Below are positions 8,017-17,815 of a stretch of DNA of 64,000 nucleotides, piece by piece; within the stretch, counting starts at the first letter, position 1, and every line of letters starts with the position of its first letter. Under the pieces are notes generated by a model. That model searched no databases. It was not told where the DNA came from and saw only the letters and a program-made list of their open reading frames with translations. The position numbers were made by a program, and so were the translations under genes. The DNA comes from Bacteroidales bacterium UBA2287. Lineage in GTDB: Bacteria > Bacteroidota > Bacteroidia > Bacteroidales > Tenuifilaceae. Location of the stretch: assembly GCA_002345675.1 (NCBI GenBank), contig DDWL01000006.1, forward strand, positions 1 through 64,000, read 5' to 3'.

Positions 8017-8904
8017 CTAATACTCCCAAAGGTCGTGCTCAGTAGTGAATAACCATTCACGAATTCTGTCAGACTCTTGCATGTTAGGAATTCCACCAAA
8101 TGTGAACTCTTGTATTCTGCGATCGTTGTATACATTCGACTCTTTGTAAATAAATGATCCAAACCTTCGTTTATAGAAAAAGTCGTCGAACGAAATTCTC
8201 TGAGCATCATTAAAGTCGTTAAAAACAGCAGTGTTCGCTAAAACAGTTCTTGCGTGAGGATAATACATCCAAAAAAGTTGAACTCTCGATAAATCTCCAA
8301 TTACCTCTTCGTCACCACCAGTGTTTAAAGTTTTATAGTACACACGAACTGGGCAAATTCCAATAATTCGAACCTGCATGGTAGAATGCTGCTTATCGAA
8401 AAACCACTCTTCCTTTACTAAAAGTTGCCTTATTTGAGCCCACCTAATTTCTCCTCTAATAAAAATAGTTGTATCCCTTCCTGTAATAGGATTGTATTGA
8501 GTTTCCTCTCTATCAGAAGCTTCTAACTTTTCAAGTATTTGATTATACGAAATAAGAGTTGAGAATTCATCGTCGATATCTGGATCGTAAGCATTAATTT
8601 CATTATACTTAATGGCATCCATAAGACGTTGAACAAAACTCTTTCTGTCGTGCATTAACTGCGTTGGGTAGTATAATGGATGATTAATTTTTTCTCTTAA
8701 ATCAATAGTCCTCCATATACGTTTTGTAAACATCATATCGGCCTCCCTTAAGTGCGGGTATGGAATTGGTATACGTTGTGGAATCGTTTCTTTAACGTAT
8801 AGTCCGTCTAATACCAAAGGCTCCTTGCCTTTGCTTTGGGCAAAGGAATTTACCGATAGGCAAACGAAAACTGCACTTGCAAATAAAATTGCTATCCTTT
8901 TCAT
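8017..8904 (-). CDS. gldN: Type IX secretion / gliding protein GldN (PorN)
   Basis: This is the periplasmic component that forms the outer-membrane-associated ring with GldK in the type IX secretion system. The 295-residue protein has a signal peptide ending in NSFAQ (about residue 23). The mature GldN domain contains MFTKRIWRTIDLREKINHP, EIRWAQIRQLLVKEEWFFDK and FDDFFYKRRFGS, which are recognisable GldN blocks. It is the last gene of the leftward porP-gldK-gldL-gldM-gldN cluster, 10 bp after gldM. The terminator at 7981-8008 ends the operon. Confidence 0.92.
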   Translation of the reverse strand: MKRIAILFASAVFVCLSVNSFAQSKGKEPLVLDGLYVKETIPQRIPIPYPHLREADMMFTKRIWRTIDLREKINHPLYYPTQLMHDRKSFVQRLMDAIKYNEINAYDPDIDDEFSTLISYNQILEKLEASDREETQYNPITGRDTTIFIRGEIRWAQIRQLLVKEEWFFDKQHSTMQVRIIGICPVRVYYKTLNTGGDEEVIGDLSRVQLFWMYYPHARTVLANTAVFNDFNDAQRISFDDFFYKRRFGSFIYKESNVYNDRRIQEFTFGGIPNMQESDRIREWLFTTEHDLWEY

Positions 8905-8914
8905 ATTCAGAGAA

Positions 8915-10546
8915 TTATTGTATCTTAAACACTAAATCCGTCAAATCACGTGATGCTCCATCGGGACCAACTGCCTTTACGTTTGTAATTACAAGCTGCT
9001 GTCCTCCTTTCAAATTATTCATAACTGTCTTTTGCTCTCCTGTAAATAATTGACCTTTTGTTGATTTTTCTTGTAAAAATCCGCCAATATTGGCTGAAAC
9101 AGTGAATTCGGTTACAGTAAATTTCATTTCAAAATCGAAATCGGCTGGCATTTCAGCTACTACCCCTAAAGAGGCAGCCAATAGATTTTTAGGTACAGTT
9201 TTTCCTGATACTCCAATAACTTTTGGCATTGGATTAGGAACCTTCTTAATTCTAAATGTTTTAGAACCCATATTTCTTTTCTGCCCGTCCACTTCGGCCG
9301 TAACAGTTATGTTGCATGTATTAGCTCCTGCTCCCGGAACAACCTCAAAACTATCGCCCTTCTTTTTAATTACGCCTCTATCAATCGAGGCACTTATTTT
9401 ATCCTTGGCAATACCCGATATTGAAATGTCAACTGGGTTTTCGATGCCTAAGTAAAATACGTTCATTTTTGTTGGCGAAATAACAATATTAGGTGTTTCA
9501 ACTAAAAATTCGTGTTTAAATGGTTTTCGAATTGTGGTCCCATTAGGTGCTGTTACTTCAACAATGCCTGTCCATGGGTTATTACCAAGGCGAGAAGCTC
9601 TTTGCTTAAAAACACCACGACCGTTAACAATAGGAAGTTTTTCGGCTCCTCCCACAATGCGATAATCAACTGCCCCTGATTCGTTTTTAAACTGTTCTAC
9701 CCTTCCAACTGATATTACTGGTTTTTGGGTAGTATCTGACGCTGCTAAAAATATTTCAGCAGCAAACTCATTTCCCTGTATTACGTAATTAGACGTTGGA
9801 ATAACAATAGCATCTAACTTATTAACCTTAAAGTCGTCGGCATCGACCTGTTGCAGTAAATATGTAACTACTTCCGATTCTAAATTCAGAACATCAACCT
9901 GAACCTTTGTTAACTGAGGAAAAACCGCCACCAAAGGTAAATGGTCAAATCGTGTTGTTTCCCATGTATGTACAGTTCCGTCATCTTTTCTGGGAGGATC
10001 TTCAGTATTTAAAATACTATTTATTGACTCTATTAGCTGAGGCGCCCTATTTACATCGACAAGAGAAACTAAATACTCTCTAAAGTCAACTATTCTCTTT
10101 TTAAGTTCAAAAGCCTTACCGCTTCTAGTTGGTCCAATAAGTACTTGACTGCCAACATTTGTGTCACTTTTCTTTTTAATTCCTGCTGGGTCTACCTCAT
10201 TGTTTTCTTTAAGTGCATCTTTATTATCTTTTTCAGCTGTAACAATAACTTCAACTTTTAAATCTTGAACATATTTTACTAAATCGGCAGCTTGTGTTCT
10301 TATATTATCTGCCTTTTCCTTCCAAGGTCCAACTTTAACAGGATTTAATAAGTGCGATTTTTCTATTTGATCGTAAAGCTTTTCGTTTTTAATCGTAAAG
10401 CTTTTTGTTGTTCGGGACAATCCATTTTCAACAAGAACAAATGCATCGAGTACCTCAGCCGATACGTTCATAGCAAGCATCGCTGTAAGCACGAGGTACA
10501 TCATGCCTATCATTTTTTGCCTTGGTGTTTCTTTGCCGTGACCCAT
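8915..10546 (-). CDS. gldM: Type IX secretion motor protein GldM (PorM)
   Basis: GldM pairs with GldL to form the proton-driven rotary motor of the T9SS. It spans the periplasm from a single N-terminal inner-membrane helix (MIGMMYLVLTAMLAMNVSAEVL, about residues 12-33). The conserved start GHGKETPRQKMIGMMYLVL fixes the N-terminus. A long alpha-helical and then beta-domain periplasmic region follows, ending in a PMPKVIGVSG-containing C-terminal domain. At 543 residues it is close to F. johnsoniae GldM (just over 500). It is 25 bp downstream of gldL and 10 bp upstream of gldN. Confidence 0.95.
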   Translation of the reverse strand: MGHGKETPRQKMIGMMYLVLTAMLAMNVSAEVLDAFVLVENGLSRTTKSFTIKNEKLYDQIEKSHLLNPVKVGPWKEKADNIRTQAADLVKYVQDLKVEVIVTAEKDNKDALKENNEVDPAGIKKKSDTNVGSQVLIGPTRSGKAFELKKRIVDFREYLVSLVDVNRAPQLIESINSILNTEDPPRKDDGTVHTWETTRFDHLPLVAVFPQLTKVQVDVLNLESEVVTYLLQQVDADDFKVNKLDAIVIPTSNYVIQGNEFAAEIFLAASDTTQKPVISVGRVEQFKNESGAVDYRIVGGAEKLPIVNGRGVFKQRASRLGNNPWTGIVEVTAPNGTTIRKPFKHEFLVETPNIVISPTKMNVFYLGIENPVDISISGIAKDKISASIDRGVIKKKGDSFEVVPGAGANTCNITVTAEVDGQKRNMGSKTFRIKKVPNPMPKVIGVSGKTVPKNLLAASLGVVAEMPADFDFEMKFTVTEFTVSANIGGFLQEKSTKGQLFTGEQKTVMNNLKGGQQLVITNVKAVGPDGASRDLTDLVFKIQ

Positions 10547-10571
10547 AGTTGGATTTACCTATTTATGAAAA

Positions 10572-11732
10572 TTATTTACCATTAGTCATTACGCTCATTG
10601 CAGATAACATATTTCCATAAACTGCATTTAAACTTGTAATGTTGCGGTTTAATAAGTTAATTGCTTCGGTAAATTTGTCTGTTTCGTTTACAGTTGTGTT
10701 GAGTTTTGAAATCATTCCCTCTACACCTGCATAAACCGATTCGGATTTCTTAAGTCTGTCGGTAGTTCCTTGAAGATGTAACTCATGTGCAGTATTTAAA
10801 GCAGCCATGCTTTTGTTTAATTTTTCTAACTGCTCTTGGTATCCACTACTTCCCTGATTTATAATACCACCTGATGCTCGCATCGAATCGGCTAGTTGGC
10901 TATAGGTAGCTGCTAGGTTAACTGCAGCGCCGCTTATTTGCGAAGCTACCTCGTTCCCTGATTCAACTAATCGCTGACTAACAGTTTCGCCTGCTTTGGT
11001 AAGAGATCCTTGTAAATTGCTTACAGACTGACTTACCCCTGTCATAAATCCTTGACCACTTTCAGATACCTGTCCTGCTGTTTTTTGGAAACTTTCGGAA
11101 AGAATATTTACAGATTCGTTAAGCACCTGCCCGCTTTGTTGATAACTGTCGGTAAAGGATGATACTGAATCTGTTGCTTTTTTCATGCGATCGGTAAACT
11201 GCGTTGTGGCAGTAGCTGCCTCCGAAATATCAGCAATTTTTGCTGATGTTTCGCTCAGTTTGTTTAATCCTTTACTAACCTTATCTAATAATTCAGGAGT
11301 TAGATTTGCATTCTCGAGCATTTTATTAAACTTATCGCTAAATGCAATTGCTCCCGATGCCCCTGGTTGAGCAACTGCTGTTTGAGCTCCACCAGAACCC
11401 ACGGCGTTAGCGACTATTTCTTTTAATGAATCTGCATCAATCCCTGATGAGTTTCTACGGTAACTGCGAAGTTCTTCTTCGTCTTCCATTCCTGCAAGTT
11501 CTGGATACACAAGTGTCCAATCCACCTCTTCGTGAATGGGTTCAAATGCAGAAAAGAAAAAGATTATTACTTCTACCGACATTCCAACGGTAAGCATTTC
11601 TCCCGCAAATGGCCAGTGCTGCAGTTTGAAAAGAGCACCAAGAAGAACAACTGCTGCGCCCCAACCATAGAGGTACTTCATGAAGTTCTTCCACTTCGAA
11701 CCCTGGACTATTTCTGATATATTAAATCCCAT
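10572..11732 (-). CDS. gldL: Type IX secretion motor protein GldL (PorL), long form
   Basis: This is the inner-membrane partner of GldM in the T9SS motor. The N-terminus has two membrane helices (KYLYGWGAAVVLLGALF and AGEMLTVGMSVEVIIFFFSAF, about residues 20-65), joined by KLQHWPFAG, with the conserved glutamate in SVEVIIF. A long cytoplasmic tail rich in Ser, Gln, Ala and heptad-like repeats follows (about residues 130-385), looking like a coiled coil. At 386 residues it is much longer than the roughly 215-residue F. johnsoniae GldL and longer than P. gingivalis PorL. It lies between gldK and gldM. Confidence 0.93.
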   Translation of the reverse strand: MGFNISEIVQGSKWKNFMKYLYGWGAAVVLLGALFKLQHWPFAGEMLTVGMSVEVIIFFFSAFEPIHEEVDWTLVYPELAGMEDEEELRSYRRNSSGIDADSLKEIVANAVGSGGAQTAVAQPGASGAIAFSDKFNKMLENANLTPELLDKVSKGLNKLSETSAKIADISEAATATTQFTDRMKKATDSVSSFTDSYQQSGQVLNESVNILSESFQKTAGQVSESGQGFMTGVSQSVSNLQGSLTKAGETVSQRLVESGNEVASQISGAAVNLAATYSQLADSMRASGGIINQGSSGYQEQLEKLNKSMAALNTAHELHLQGTTDRLKKSESVYAGVEGMISKLNTTVNETDKFTEAINLLNRNITSLNAVYGNMLSAMSVMTNGK

Positions 11733-11764
11733 TTGTTAGTTTTTTAAGGGTTATAAAGGAAAGG

Positions 11765-13099
11765 CTATTGTGAACCAAGGTATGAACGTACACATCTAAA
11801 GCCTATGTACGACTTTGTTGTATCCTGATATTCGAATGATCGTGAACCTACTTGTAAAAAATACCCAATGTCTTTCCAACTTCCCCCACGAACTACTTTA
11901 CGTTTTAGCGCAGGAGCGTCGTTTGGTTTTGCATTATACTTATAATCTGGATTCATATCGTGCATAAACGTATAAGCACTCTCATCAAATGCATTAGCAG
12001 TCCATTCGGAAACATTACCCGACATGTCGTATAGCCCATAATCGTTAGGTTCGTAGCTGCCAACTGGTAACGCAGTAAAGCCTCCATCATCCACGTAATT
12101 TCCACGTAGTGGCTTAAAGTTTGCTAAGAAACAACCCTCTGAATTTCTTGTATATGGCCCCCCCCATGGATACATTCCATGATCGAGGCCACCGCGTGCT
12201 GCGTATTCCCATTCGGCTTCGGTAGGAAGACGATAGTCAGCAACAAAAGACATTCCTCTTCTAGTTAAAAATTTATTAAGGTTTTGTGTTCTCCAAATGG
12301 TAAATGCGTAAGCTTGACGCCACGAAACACCAACCACAGGGTAGTTGTCGAACGATGGGTGCCAAAAGTAATGGGTAGCATAAGGCTCGTTGAAAGAGTA
12401 TGTAAAATCGCTAATCCAAGATAGGGTATCGGGATATACATTAACCTTGTCGCGAATAATAAACGCTGAACGGTCAGTTACCTTAACAGCAACTCCCATA
12501 TTATTTATTACCTCAGCATTTTCTTCGTATGCTCCTGTTTCAAAATTAAATCTATTTTTCTTTTTGGCTGCCTGTTTTAGGTCAATCCAAAAGAATTCGT
12601 AGTTTAACTTACGGGTGTCTATTTCTTTGCGATTATAGAAACGTTCATCCTTTACATAAAACATTTCGTTTAGGATTTCGTTTTGCTCTTCGTCCCTTTT
12701 ATCAATGGGTATATCCCAGTTAAGAACTGGAGGATCGATTTCGTTCCCAAATTCATCCTCAGAAATTGCAAAGTCATCGATTTGCTCGGACAATTTACGA
12801 CGTGAAATTGAATCGGTTACATAATAAACAAACTGCCTATACTGGTTATTTGTGATTTCGGTTTGATCCATCCAAAAGGCATCAACAGAGACCGTTTTAA
12901 CAGGGGCATTTATTGCCCAGGCAACGTCTTGGTCGTTTCCACCAATATTATATGATCCCATTGGAACAAACACCATATTATAAGGTGTAGGATCCTGGTA
13001 GCCTCTTCTTCCGGGCACTCCTGTGAGTTCTCCATTATTACCTGGGGAGCAACCGTTTAGTAAAACTATAACAGCAAAGGGGACAAGAAACTTTTTCAT
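11765..13099 (-). CDS. gldK: Type IX secretion lipoprotein GldK (PorK)
   Basis: GldK is an outer-membrane lipoprotein that forms the periplasmic T9SS ring with GldN. The 444-residue protein has a lipoprotein signal ending VLLNGC (Cys17 as the lipidated residue). An FGE/SUMF1-type domain follows, with EITNNQYRQFVYY, RLPTEAEWEYAARGG, NVSEWTANAF, VVRGGSWKD and a terminal GFRCVRS. In GldK proteins this fold is structural rather than sulfatase-modifying. A long insertion occupies about residues 100-215. The gene follows porP by 56 bp and precedes gldL by 32 bp. Confidence 0.93.
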   Translation of the reverse strand: MKKFLVPFAVIVLLNGCSPGNNGELTGVPGRRGYQDPTPYNMVFVPMGSYNIGGNDQDVAWAINAPVKTVSVDAFWMDQTEITNNQYRQFVYYVTDSISRRKLSEQIDDFAISEDEFGNEIDPPVLNWDIPIDKRDEEQNEILNEMFYVKDERFYNRKEIDTRKLNYEFFWIDLKQAAKKKNRFNFETGAYEENAEVINNMGVAVKVTDRSAFIIRDKVNVYPDTLSWISDFTYSFNEPYATHYFWHPSFDNYPVVGVSWRQAYAFTIWRTQNLNKFLTRRGMSFVADYRLPTEAEWEYAARGGLDHGMYPWGGPYTRNSEGCFLANFKPLRGNYVDDGGFTALPVGSYEPNDYGLYDMSGNVSEWTANAFDESAYTFMHDMNPDYKYNAKPNDAPALKRKVVRGGSWKDIGYFLQVGSRSFEYQDTTKSYIGFRCVRSYLGSQ

Positions 13100-13155
13100 A
13101 GTACTCCGTTTATTAATGCAAATAACGTAAAATATTTTAAAATCACCTTAACTAA

Positions 13156-14091
13156 CTACAAAAATCTTATGCTTTTGTACTGCTGAGGTGGCTTTTCCTT
13201 TTTTAATGTAAAACTGTAGCCTAACATAAATTCGTGAGAACCACTGTTGTAACTGCTTATTTTGGTTGTTGAAACATCGAATGCATAGCCAATTCGTAAT
13301 CCGCTAAATATTTCGACTCCCATCATTGTAGTAAAAGCTTCGCCCACACGATATGAAACGCCTCCCCAAAACCTTTTATTGTAAATTACATTGGTGTTTA
13401 TGCTAAGAATATTATTAGTTAGGTTTGAGCCAATAAAAACTGACGGGCTTAATTCCCACGCTTTATTGGAAAGCGGTATTATATACCCACCTGTTAAGTA
13501 GTAGTGAATTTTATAATGAGAAGGGTTTTGCGCTTTATTGAATTTTGGTTGGTTTAAGTGGGATGCCGACACGCCAAAGTACATTAAATCGTTGTTGTAA
13601 AAAACACCAAACCCTAAATCGAAATTAACAGAACTTTCGTCGGCTTGAGGTACAGCATCGTCACTAGTTGTACTGGGAAATTTCCACTTTGGTTTCAGTG
13701 AGTTGTTAATTACACCAGCATTAAACCCTACAGCCAAACTACCTGCTTTTTCAATTTTAAAACGAGCAGCATAAGCTAAACTAAGACCTATGTCGGAGTT
13801 AAACCCAAAGCGATCGTTAATTATATTTAATCCAGCCCCTTGCGATAAACCAAAAAGAGTAAAAGGGGTATTAATGTTTACCACTGTTGTTGCTGGGGCG
13901 CCGTCGCCAAATCCAACCCATTGCATACGGTTAATTGCAGTAGCGCTAATCATATCGCTGCTTCCTGCATAGGCAGGGTTTACAGCCATTTGATTAAACA
14001 TATTTTGGCTAAACTGCGCATCCTGCTGTGCCACAGCGGTGCTTATGGTTAATACAAGGAAGAATAATATGGTTATATTTTTCGCAAACAT
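13156..14091 (-). CDS. porP: PorP/SprF family type IX secretion outer-membrane protein
   Basis: This 311-residue outer-membrane beta-barrel has a signal peptide (about residues 1-21, ending VAQQDAQFSQ). The PorP/SprF hallmark 'QDAQFSQNMFNQMAVNPAYAGS' begins right after cleavage. A mid-protein YYLTGGY and strand-rich repeats lead to FMLGYSFTLKKE near the C-terminus. It is the first gene of the T9SS core cluster, the same order as porPKLMN in Porphyromonas. PorP/SprF proteins assist in secretion or surface anchoring of T9SS substrates. Confidence 0.92.
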   Translation of the reverse strand: MFAKNITILFFLVLTISTAVAQQDAQFSQNMFNQMAVNPAYAGSSDMISATAINRMQWVGFGDGAPATTVVNINTPFTLFGLSQGAGLNIINDRFGFNSDIGLSLAYAARFKIEKAGSLAVGFNAGVINNSLKPKWKFPSTTSDDAVPQADESSVNFDLGFGVFYNNDLMYFGVSASHLNQPKFNKAQNPSHYKIHYYLTGGYIIPLSNKAWELSPSVFIGSNLTNNILSINTNVIYNKRFWGGVSYRVGEAFTTMMGVEIFSGLRIGYAFDVSTTKISSYNSGSHEFMLGYSFTLKKEKPPQQYKSIRFL

Positions 14092-14315
14092 GCTTTTAAT
14101 TGCCTGTTATCATTAGAAAACGGAAGGTAAAGTAAATAATAAAAAAACAATCCAACAAATTTATTAACAATTAAGTGTTAATAAATAGAACAAAAAACTA
14201 ATGCCTTATACTTCGCTATTGAATTTTAAGTTACCCCATAACCCTTAAAATTTTATTAAAAGTAGTTTTTTTTTGGTAATAATACTATAAGTGAGGACGA
14301 ATAGCACGCGGTGAT

Positions 14316-15467
14316 TTATGTCACCCGCCTAATTGCCCTAAGCCAACGGTCGGGCACATCGCCCTTTGTTGCCATTTTATAATCGTTTTGCGAACAGGCC
14401 AATAGGGTGTTTTTTGAGTCGTCGCCTTTAGCTATTGGCACTTCGATCCACCATGTTTGGGTGCTAATGTTTTTTAAGAAAACCATGTTAACATTTGGGA
14501 TGGGGCTTTTAACGTAGAATTTCTTAACCCTCCCCAATGTGGGGTCGGCAGCTTTTCCTTTTCGTGCAAAGAATCCCTCGATAAAGTGCCAAACTATTTG
14601 CGCTGCTAAATGTGAACCCATAGCGTTTGAGTCGCCATTGGTATTTAGATTGAACAGACCAAACGCTTTCACGCCTCCCGATAGGCCAGCAAAGCGGCTA
14701 AGCAGGCATGCTTCTTCGGCATAAAGCCCATTTGGGGATGGTGCTAGAGGATAATCACTTTGCCGTATGCTACCCATATCGAAGCTAACTATATGCGAAC
14801 TTCTGAGGGCTGGCTCAACCTCAGTCATGGCATTTCGAATTGAGCCTAGTCGATATACGTCGTGATTCCTCTTTTCAAGTATTTCTGATGCTCTCTGATC
14901 GGTTAGGTATGACTGATGAGCAATATGGTTTATGCAGTATAGTTTGCCTTTATCTTCGGAAAGTAACCTATTTACAAAACTTGAGGGTGAAAAATCGGTG
15001 GAATTTGGTTCGTAATCGATTTTAGAATCGATTATCGAAATGGTTATAGGCGATTGCCTCTCAGCTACGACCTGAAATATTGGCAGCGTAAGTTCCTGTG
15101 TTCCACCAAGTACAATTACACAAATACCCTTTTCGGCTAGCTGCTCTACAACAATTTTTAGTGCGGCATATGTACTTGCTGGTGAAGAGGTTTCGGATAT
15201 ATTTCCAAGGTCGACAATTTCGCTACTTATGGGATGCCCCGAAAGAGAATACAAAAACTTCCTGATTTCATCTGGTGCTTTGGATGCCTGTGAATTCGAT
15301 GAGTTTCGACTTTCACAAACACCCACTATGGCAAGTTTGCAATCGCTTAAATTAACATTTTGTTGAACGCCATAAATAGCAGTTTTTCCGTACACCGATG
15401 CACTTTTTTCGATTGCATCGGGTAGTGGTGTAACTAAAGATGGCTTTAAAATGTCGTGAAACATCAT
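14316..15467 (-). CDS. Arginase/formimidoylglutamase-fold protein with degenerate metal site
   Basis: This 383-residue protein looks like the ureohydrolase (arginase/HutG) family. The metal-binding motifs are altered. GGTQE stands where GGDHS or GGEHS is expected. DSKID replaces DAHxD. SFDMGSIRQSD replaces SxDxDxxDP. The histidines and one aspartate needed for the dimanganese centre are therefore missing, so hydrolase activity is unlikely. The start overlaps the topA stop by 4 bp, indicating coupled translation. The T9SS operon follows in the same direction after a 224-bp gap. A scaffold or ligand-binding role is possible but unproven. Confidence 0.75.
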   Translation of the reverse strand: MMFHDILKPSLVTPLPDAIEKSASVYGKTAIYGVQQNVNLSDCKLAIVGVCESRNSSNSQASKAPDEIRKFLYSLSGHPISSEIVDLGNISETSSPASTYAALKIVVEQLAEKGICVIVLGGTQELTLPIFQVVAERQSPITISIIDSKIDYEPNSTDFSPSSFVNRLLSEDKGKLYCINHIAHQSYLTDQRASEILEKRNHDVYRLGSIRNAMTEVEPALRSSHIVSFDMGSIRQSDYPLAPSPNGLYAEEACLLSRFAGLSGGVKAFGLFNLNTNGDSNAMGSHLAAQIVWHFIEGFFARKGKAADPTLGRVKKFYVKSPIPNVNMVFLKNISTQTWWIEVPIAKGDDSKNTLLACSQNDYKMATKGDVPDRWLRAIRRVT

Positions 15468-17815
15468 TTTTTTGTTGATTTCCCTTTTACTACCTTAGTT
15501 GATTTGACTGGCTTGGAAGGCTTCTTTTTGTTGGTTGGTTTCTGACCCGAAATAATTTCGAGACATTTTTGGTAAGTAAGATCATTAAAGTCGGTCCCTT
15601 TGGGGATTTTGTAGTTGTCGCCTTTAAAAAACAAGTAGTGACCCCAACGACCATTTAGCACTTGAAGTTCTGCATCTTCGGGAAATACTTTTGCAACTCT
15701 TTCTTCTGCCTTTTTTCTACTCTCCTCAATAAGTTCAATTGCTCGAGCAAGCTCAATGGTTAGCGGATCGTCGGTTTTAGCAAGTGAAACAAATTTTGAG
15801 TTGTGCCTTGCATAAGGCCCAAAGCGTCCAACACCAATTACAACATCTTTTTCTTCGTATTGACCAATTGTACGGGGAAGTTTAAAAAGCGAAAGAGCTT
15901 CTTCGAGTGTAAGCGATTCGATTAGTTGCCCCTTTAAAAGACTTGCATACTGGGGCTTTTCGCCAGTTTCGGTATTTGCTTCACCTATTTGTACAACAGG
16001 CCCAAAACGGCCAATACGAACCGAGATATTTTTGCCCGATTTTGGATCGATTCCAAGAGTGCGTTCGCCTTTGCTATAGTCCGACTCCTTTAGCGTTTTT
16101 TCGACACTGCTATGGAATGGCTTATAAAAACGAGCAATCATTTGAGCCCAATCCTTAGTGCCTTCAGCAATTTCGTCGAATTCCTTTTCGACCGAAGCCG
16201 TAAAGTTGAAGTTTAAAACATTTGCGAAATGTTCAACCAAAAAGTCGTTAACCACCATGCCAATGTCGCTGGGGAAAAGCTTCGATTTTTCGGTTCCAAC
16301 CGTTTCAACTTTCTCTTTCGACTCGATTTTACCCTTACGGAGGGTGTGTATTAGGTACTGCCTTTCAATCCCCTCACGATCTTCCTTTAGGGCATAGCCG
16401 CGAGTAACAATAGTGGAAATTGTTGGGGCATAGGTTGAAGGACGGCCAATGCCCAGCTCTTCGAGTTTTTTTACAAGGCTTGCTTCGGTGTAACGTGCTG
16501 GACGCTGGGTGAAGCGTTGCGTTGCATTTATTTCGAGCGATTCGAGGACTTCGCCTGCTTTCATTGGAGGTAAAAGGTCCGAGTCGGTTTCGTCGTGCTC
16601 ATCATCGGTCGACTCGTGGTAAACCCTAAGAAATCCGTCGAATAGTAACACTTCGCCCGATGCAATAAATTTAAGGGGAGACTTTGAAATGTCGATTGTG
16701 GCAGTAGTTTTCTCGAGAAGCGCCTCGCTCATTTGCGAAGCAATGGTACGTTTCCAAATAAGGTCGTAAAGCCGTTGCTCGCCGTTGCTGGCTGTTACCT
16801 TTGGCTTATCTAAATATGTTGGCCTAATAGCTTCGTGAGCCTCCTGTGCGCCTTTGGTTTTGGTTTTAAAATTTCGTGACTGAAAATACTTGTCGCCAAA
16901 CTCCTTGGTAATTACGGTTTTTGCTGAAGCAATAGCTGCATTGGAAAGGTTAACCGAGTCGGTTCTCATGTAGGTTATGTGCCCCGCTTCGTAAAGTTTT
17001 TGAGCAATAGTCATGGTTTGCGAAACCGAGAAGCCAAGTTTTCGGCTAGCTTCTTGCTGAAGAGTTGAGGTTGTAAAAGGAGGTGCTGGCGATTTTTTGG
17101 AAGGCTTCTTGGTTACGTCGGAAACTTTAAATGTTGAATCGTTGCACGTTTTAAGAAAACTGATGGCATTATCCTGGCCTAAAATTCTTTCGTTAAGTTC
17201 AGCTTTTATTTTACTTTGACCCATAAAAAGGGCGGTTACCTTATAAAAGGTGTCGGTTTTAAACGAAATTATTTCTCGTTCCCTATCAACAAGAAGCCTA
17301 ACGGCAACTGACTGAACACGCCCTGCCGAAAGTGCAGGTTTAACCTTTTTCCAAAGCACAGGCGAAAGCTCAAAGCCAACAAGCCTGTCGAGAACCCTAC
17401 GAGCTTGCTGCGCATTAACAAGGTTGCTGTCGATAAAGCGAGGGTTTTGAATGGCATTTTGGATGGCATCCTTGGTAATTTCGTGAAATACTATTCGCTT
17501 TGTTTTTGCTGTGTCGAGTTTAAGTACTTCGGCTAAATGCCAGGCAATGGCTTCCCCTTCACGGTCTTCATCGGTTGCGAGCCAAACCGTTTGGCTCTCC
17601 TTTGTTAATTTTTTCAACTCATCAACCACCTTTTTTTTATCGTCGCTAACGATATACTCAGGTTTAAAGTTGTTCTCTATATCGATTCCTAAATTCTTTT
17701 TTGAGAGATCGCGAATATGACCAAAACTCGATTTAACAGTAAAACCCTTGCCAAGGAACTTCTCAATAGTTTTGGCTTTTGCGGGGGACTCAACAATTAC
17801 TAGATTCTCTATCAT
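15464..17815 (-). CDS. topA: DNA topoisomerase I
   Basis: This type IA topoisomerase relaxes negatively supercoiled DNA. The 783-residue protein starts with the Toprim domain (NLVIVESPAKAKTIEKFLG; acidic motif ATDEDREGEAIAWHL). The core has SAGRVQSVAVRLLVDRE and the active-site tyrosine in ITYMRTDSVNLS (about residue 281), then GIGRPSTYAPTI. The C-terminal part has glycine-rich repeats (VRIGRFGPVVQIG, GVGRFGPYARH, NGRWGHYLFFKG) instead of zinc-finger cysteines, as is usual in Bacteroidota. A lysine-rich tail ends the protein. A TTACTTTG box at 17842-17849 on this strand may be its promoter. Confidence 0.95.
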   Translation of the reverse strand: MIENLVIVESPAKAKTIEKFLGKGFTVKSSFGHIRDLSKKNLGIDIENNFKPEYIVSDDKKKVVDELKKLTKESQTVWLATDEDREGEAIAWHLAEVLKLDTAKTKRIVFHEITKDAIQNAIQNPRFIDSNLVNAQQARRVLDRLVGFELSPVLWKKVKPALSAGRVQSVAVRLLVDREREIISFKTDTFYKVTALFMGQSKIKAELNERILGQDNAISFLKTCNDSTFKVSDVTKKPSKKSPAPPFTTSTLQQEASRKLGFSVSQTMTIAQKLYEAGHITYMRTDSVNLSNAAIASAKTVITKEFGDKYFQSRNFKTKTKGAQEAHEAIRPTYLDKPKVTASNGEQRLYDLIWKRTIASQMSEALLEKTTATIDISKSPLKFIASGEVLLFDGFLRVYHESTDDEHDETDSDLLPPMKAGEVLESLEINATQRFTQRPARYTEASLVKKLEELGIGRPSTYAPTISTIVTRGYALKEDREGIERQYLIHTLRKGKIESKEKVETVGTEKSKLFPSDIGMVVNDFLVEHFANVLNFNFTASVEKEFDEIAEGTKDWAQMIARFYKPFHSSVEKTLKESDYSKGERTLGIDPKSGKNISVRIGRFGPVVQIGEANTETGEKPQYASLLKGQLIESLTLEEALSLFKLPRTIGQYEEKDVVIGVGRFGPYARHNSKFVSLAKTDDPLTIELARAIELIEESRKKAEERVAKVFPEDAELQVLNGRWGHYLFFKGDNYKIPKGTDFNDLTYQKCLEIISGQKPTNKKKPSKPVKSTKVVKGKSTKK

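Noticed and set aside
11765..13099. Formylglycine-generating (sulfatase-modifying) enzyme
   Set aside because: The FGE fold is present, but the lipoprotein signal, the long insertion and the position in the porP-gldKLMN operon identify GldK. No sulfatase is nearby.
14316..15467. Active formimidoylglutamase (hutG) or arginase
   Set aside because: The metal-binding histidines and an aspartate are substituted in all visible motifs, and no histidine or arginine degradation genes lie nearby.
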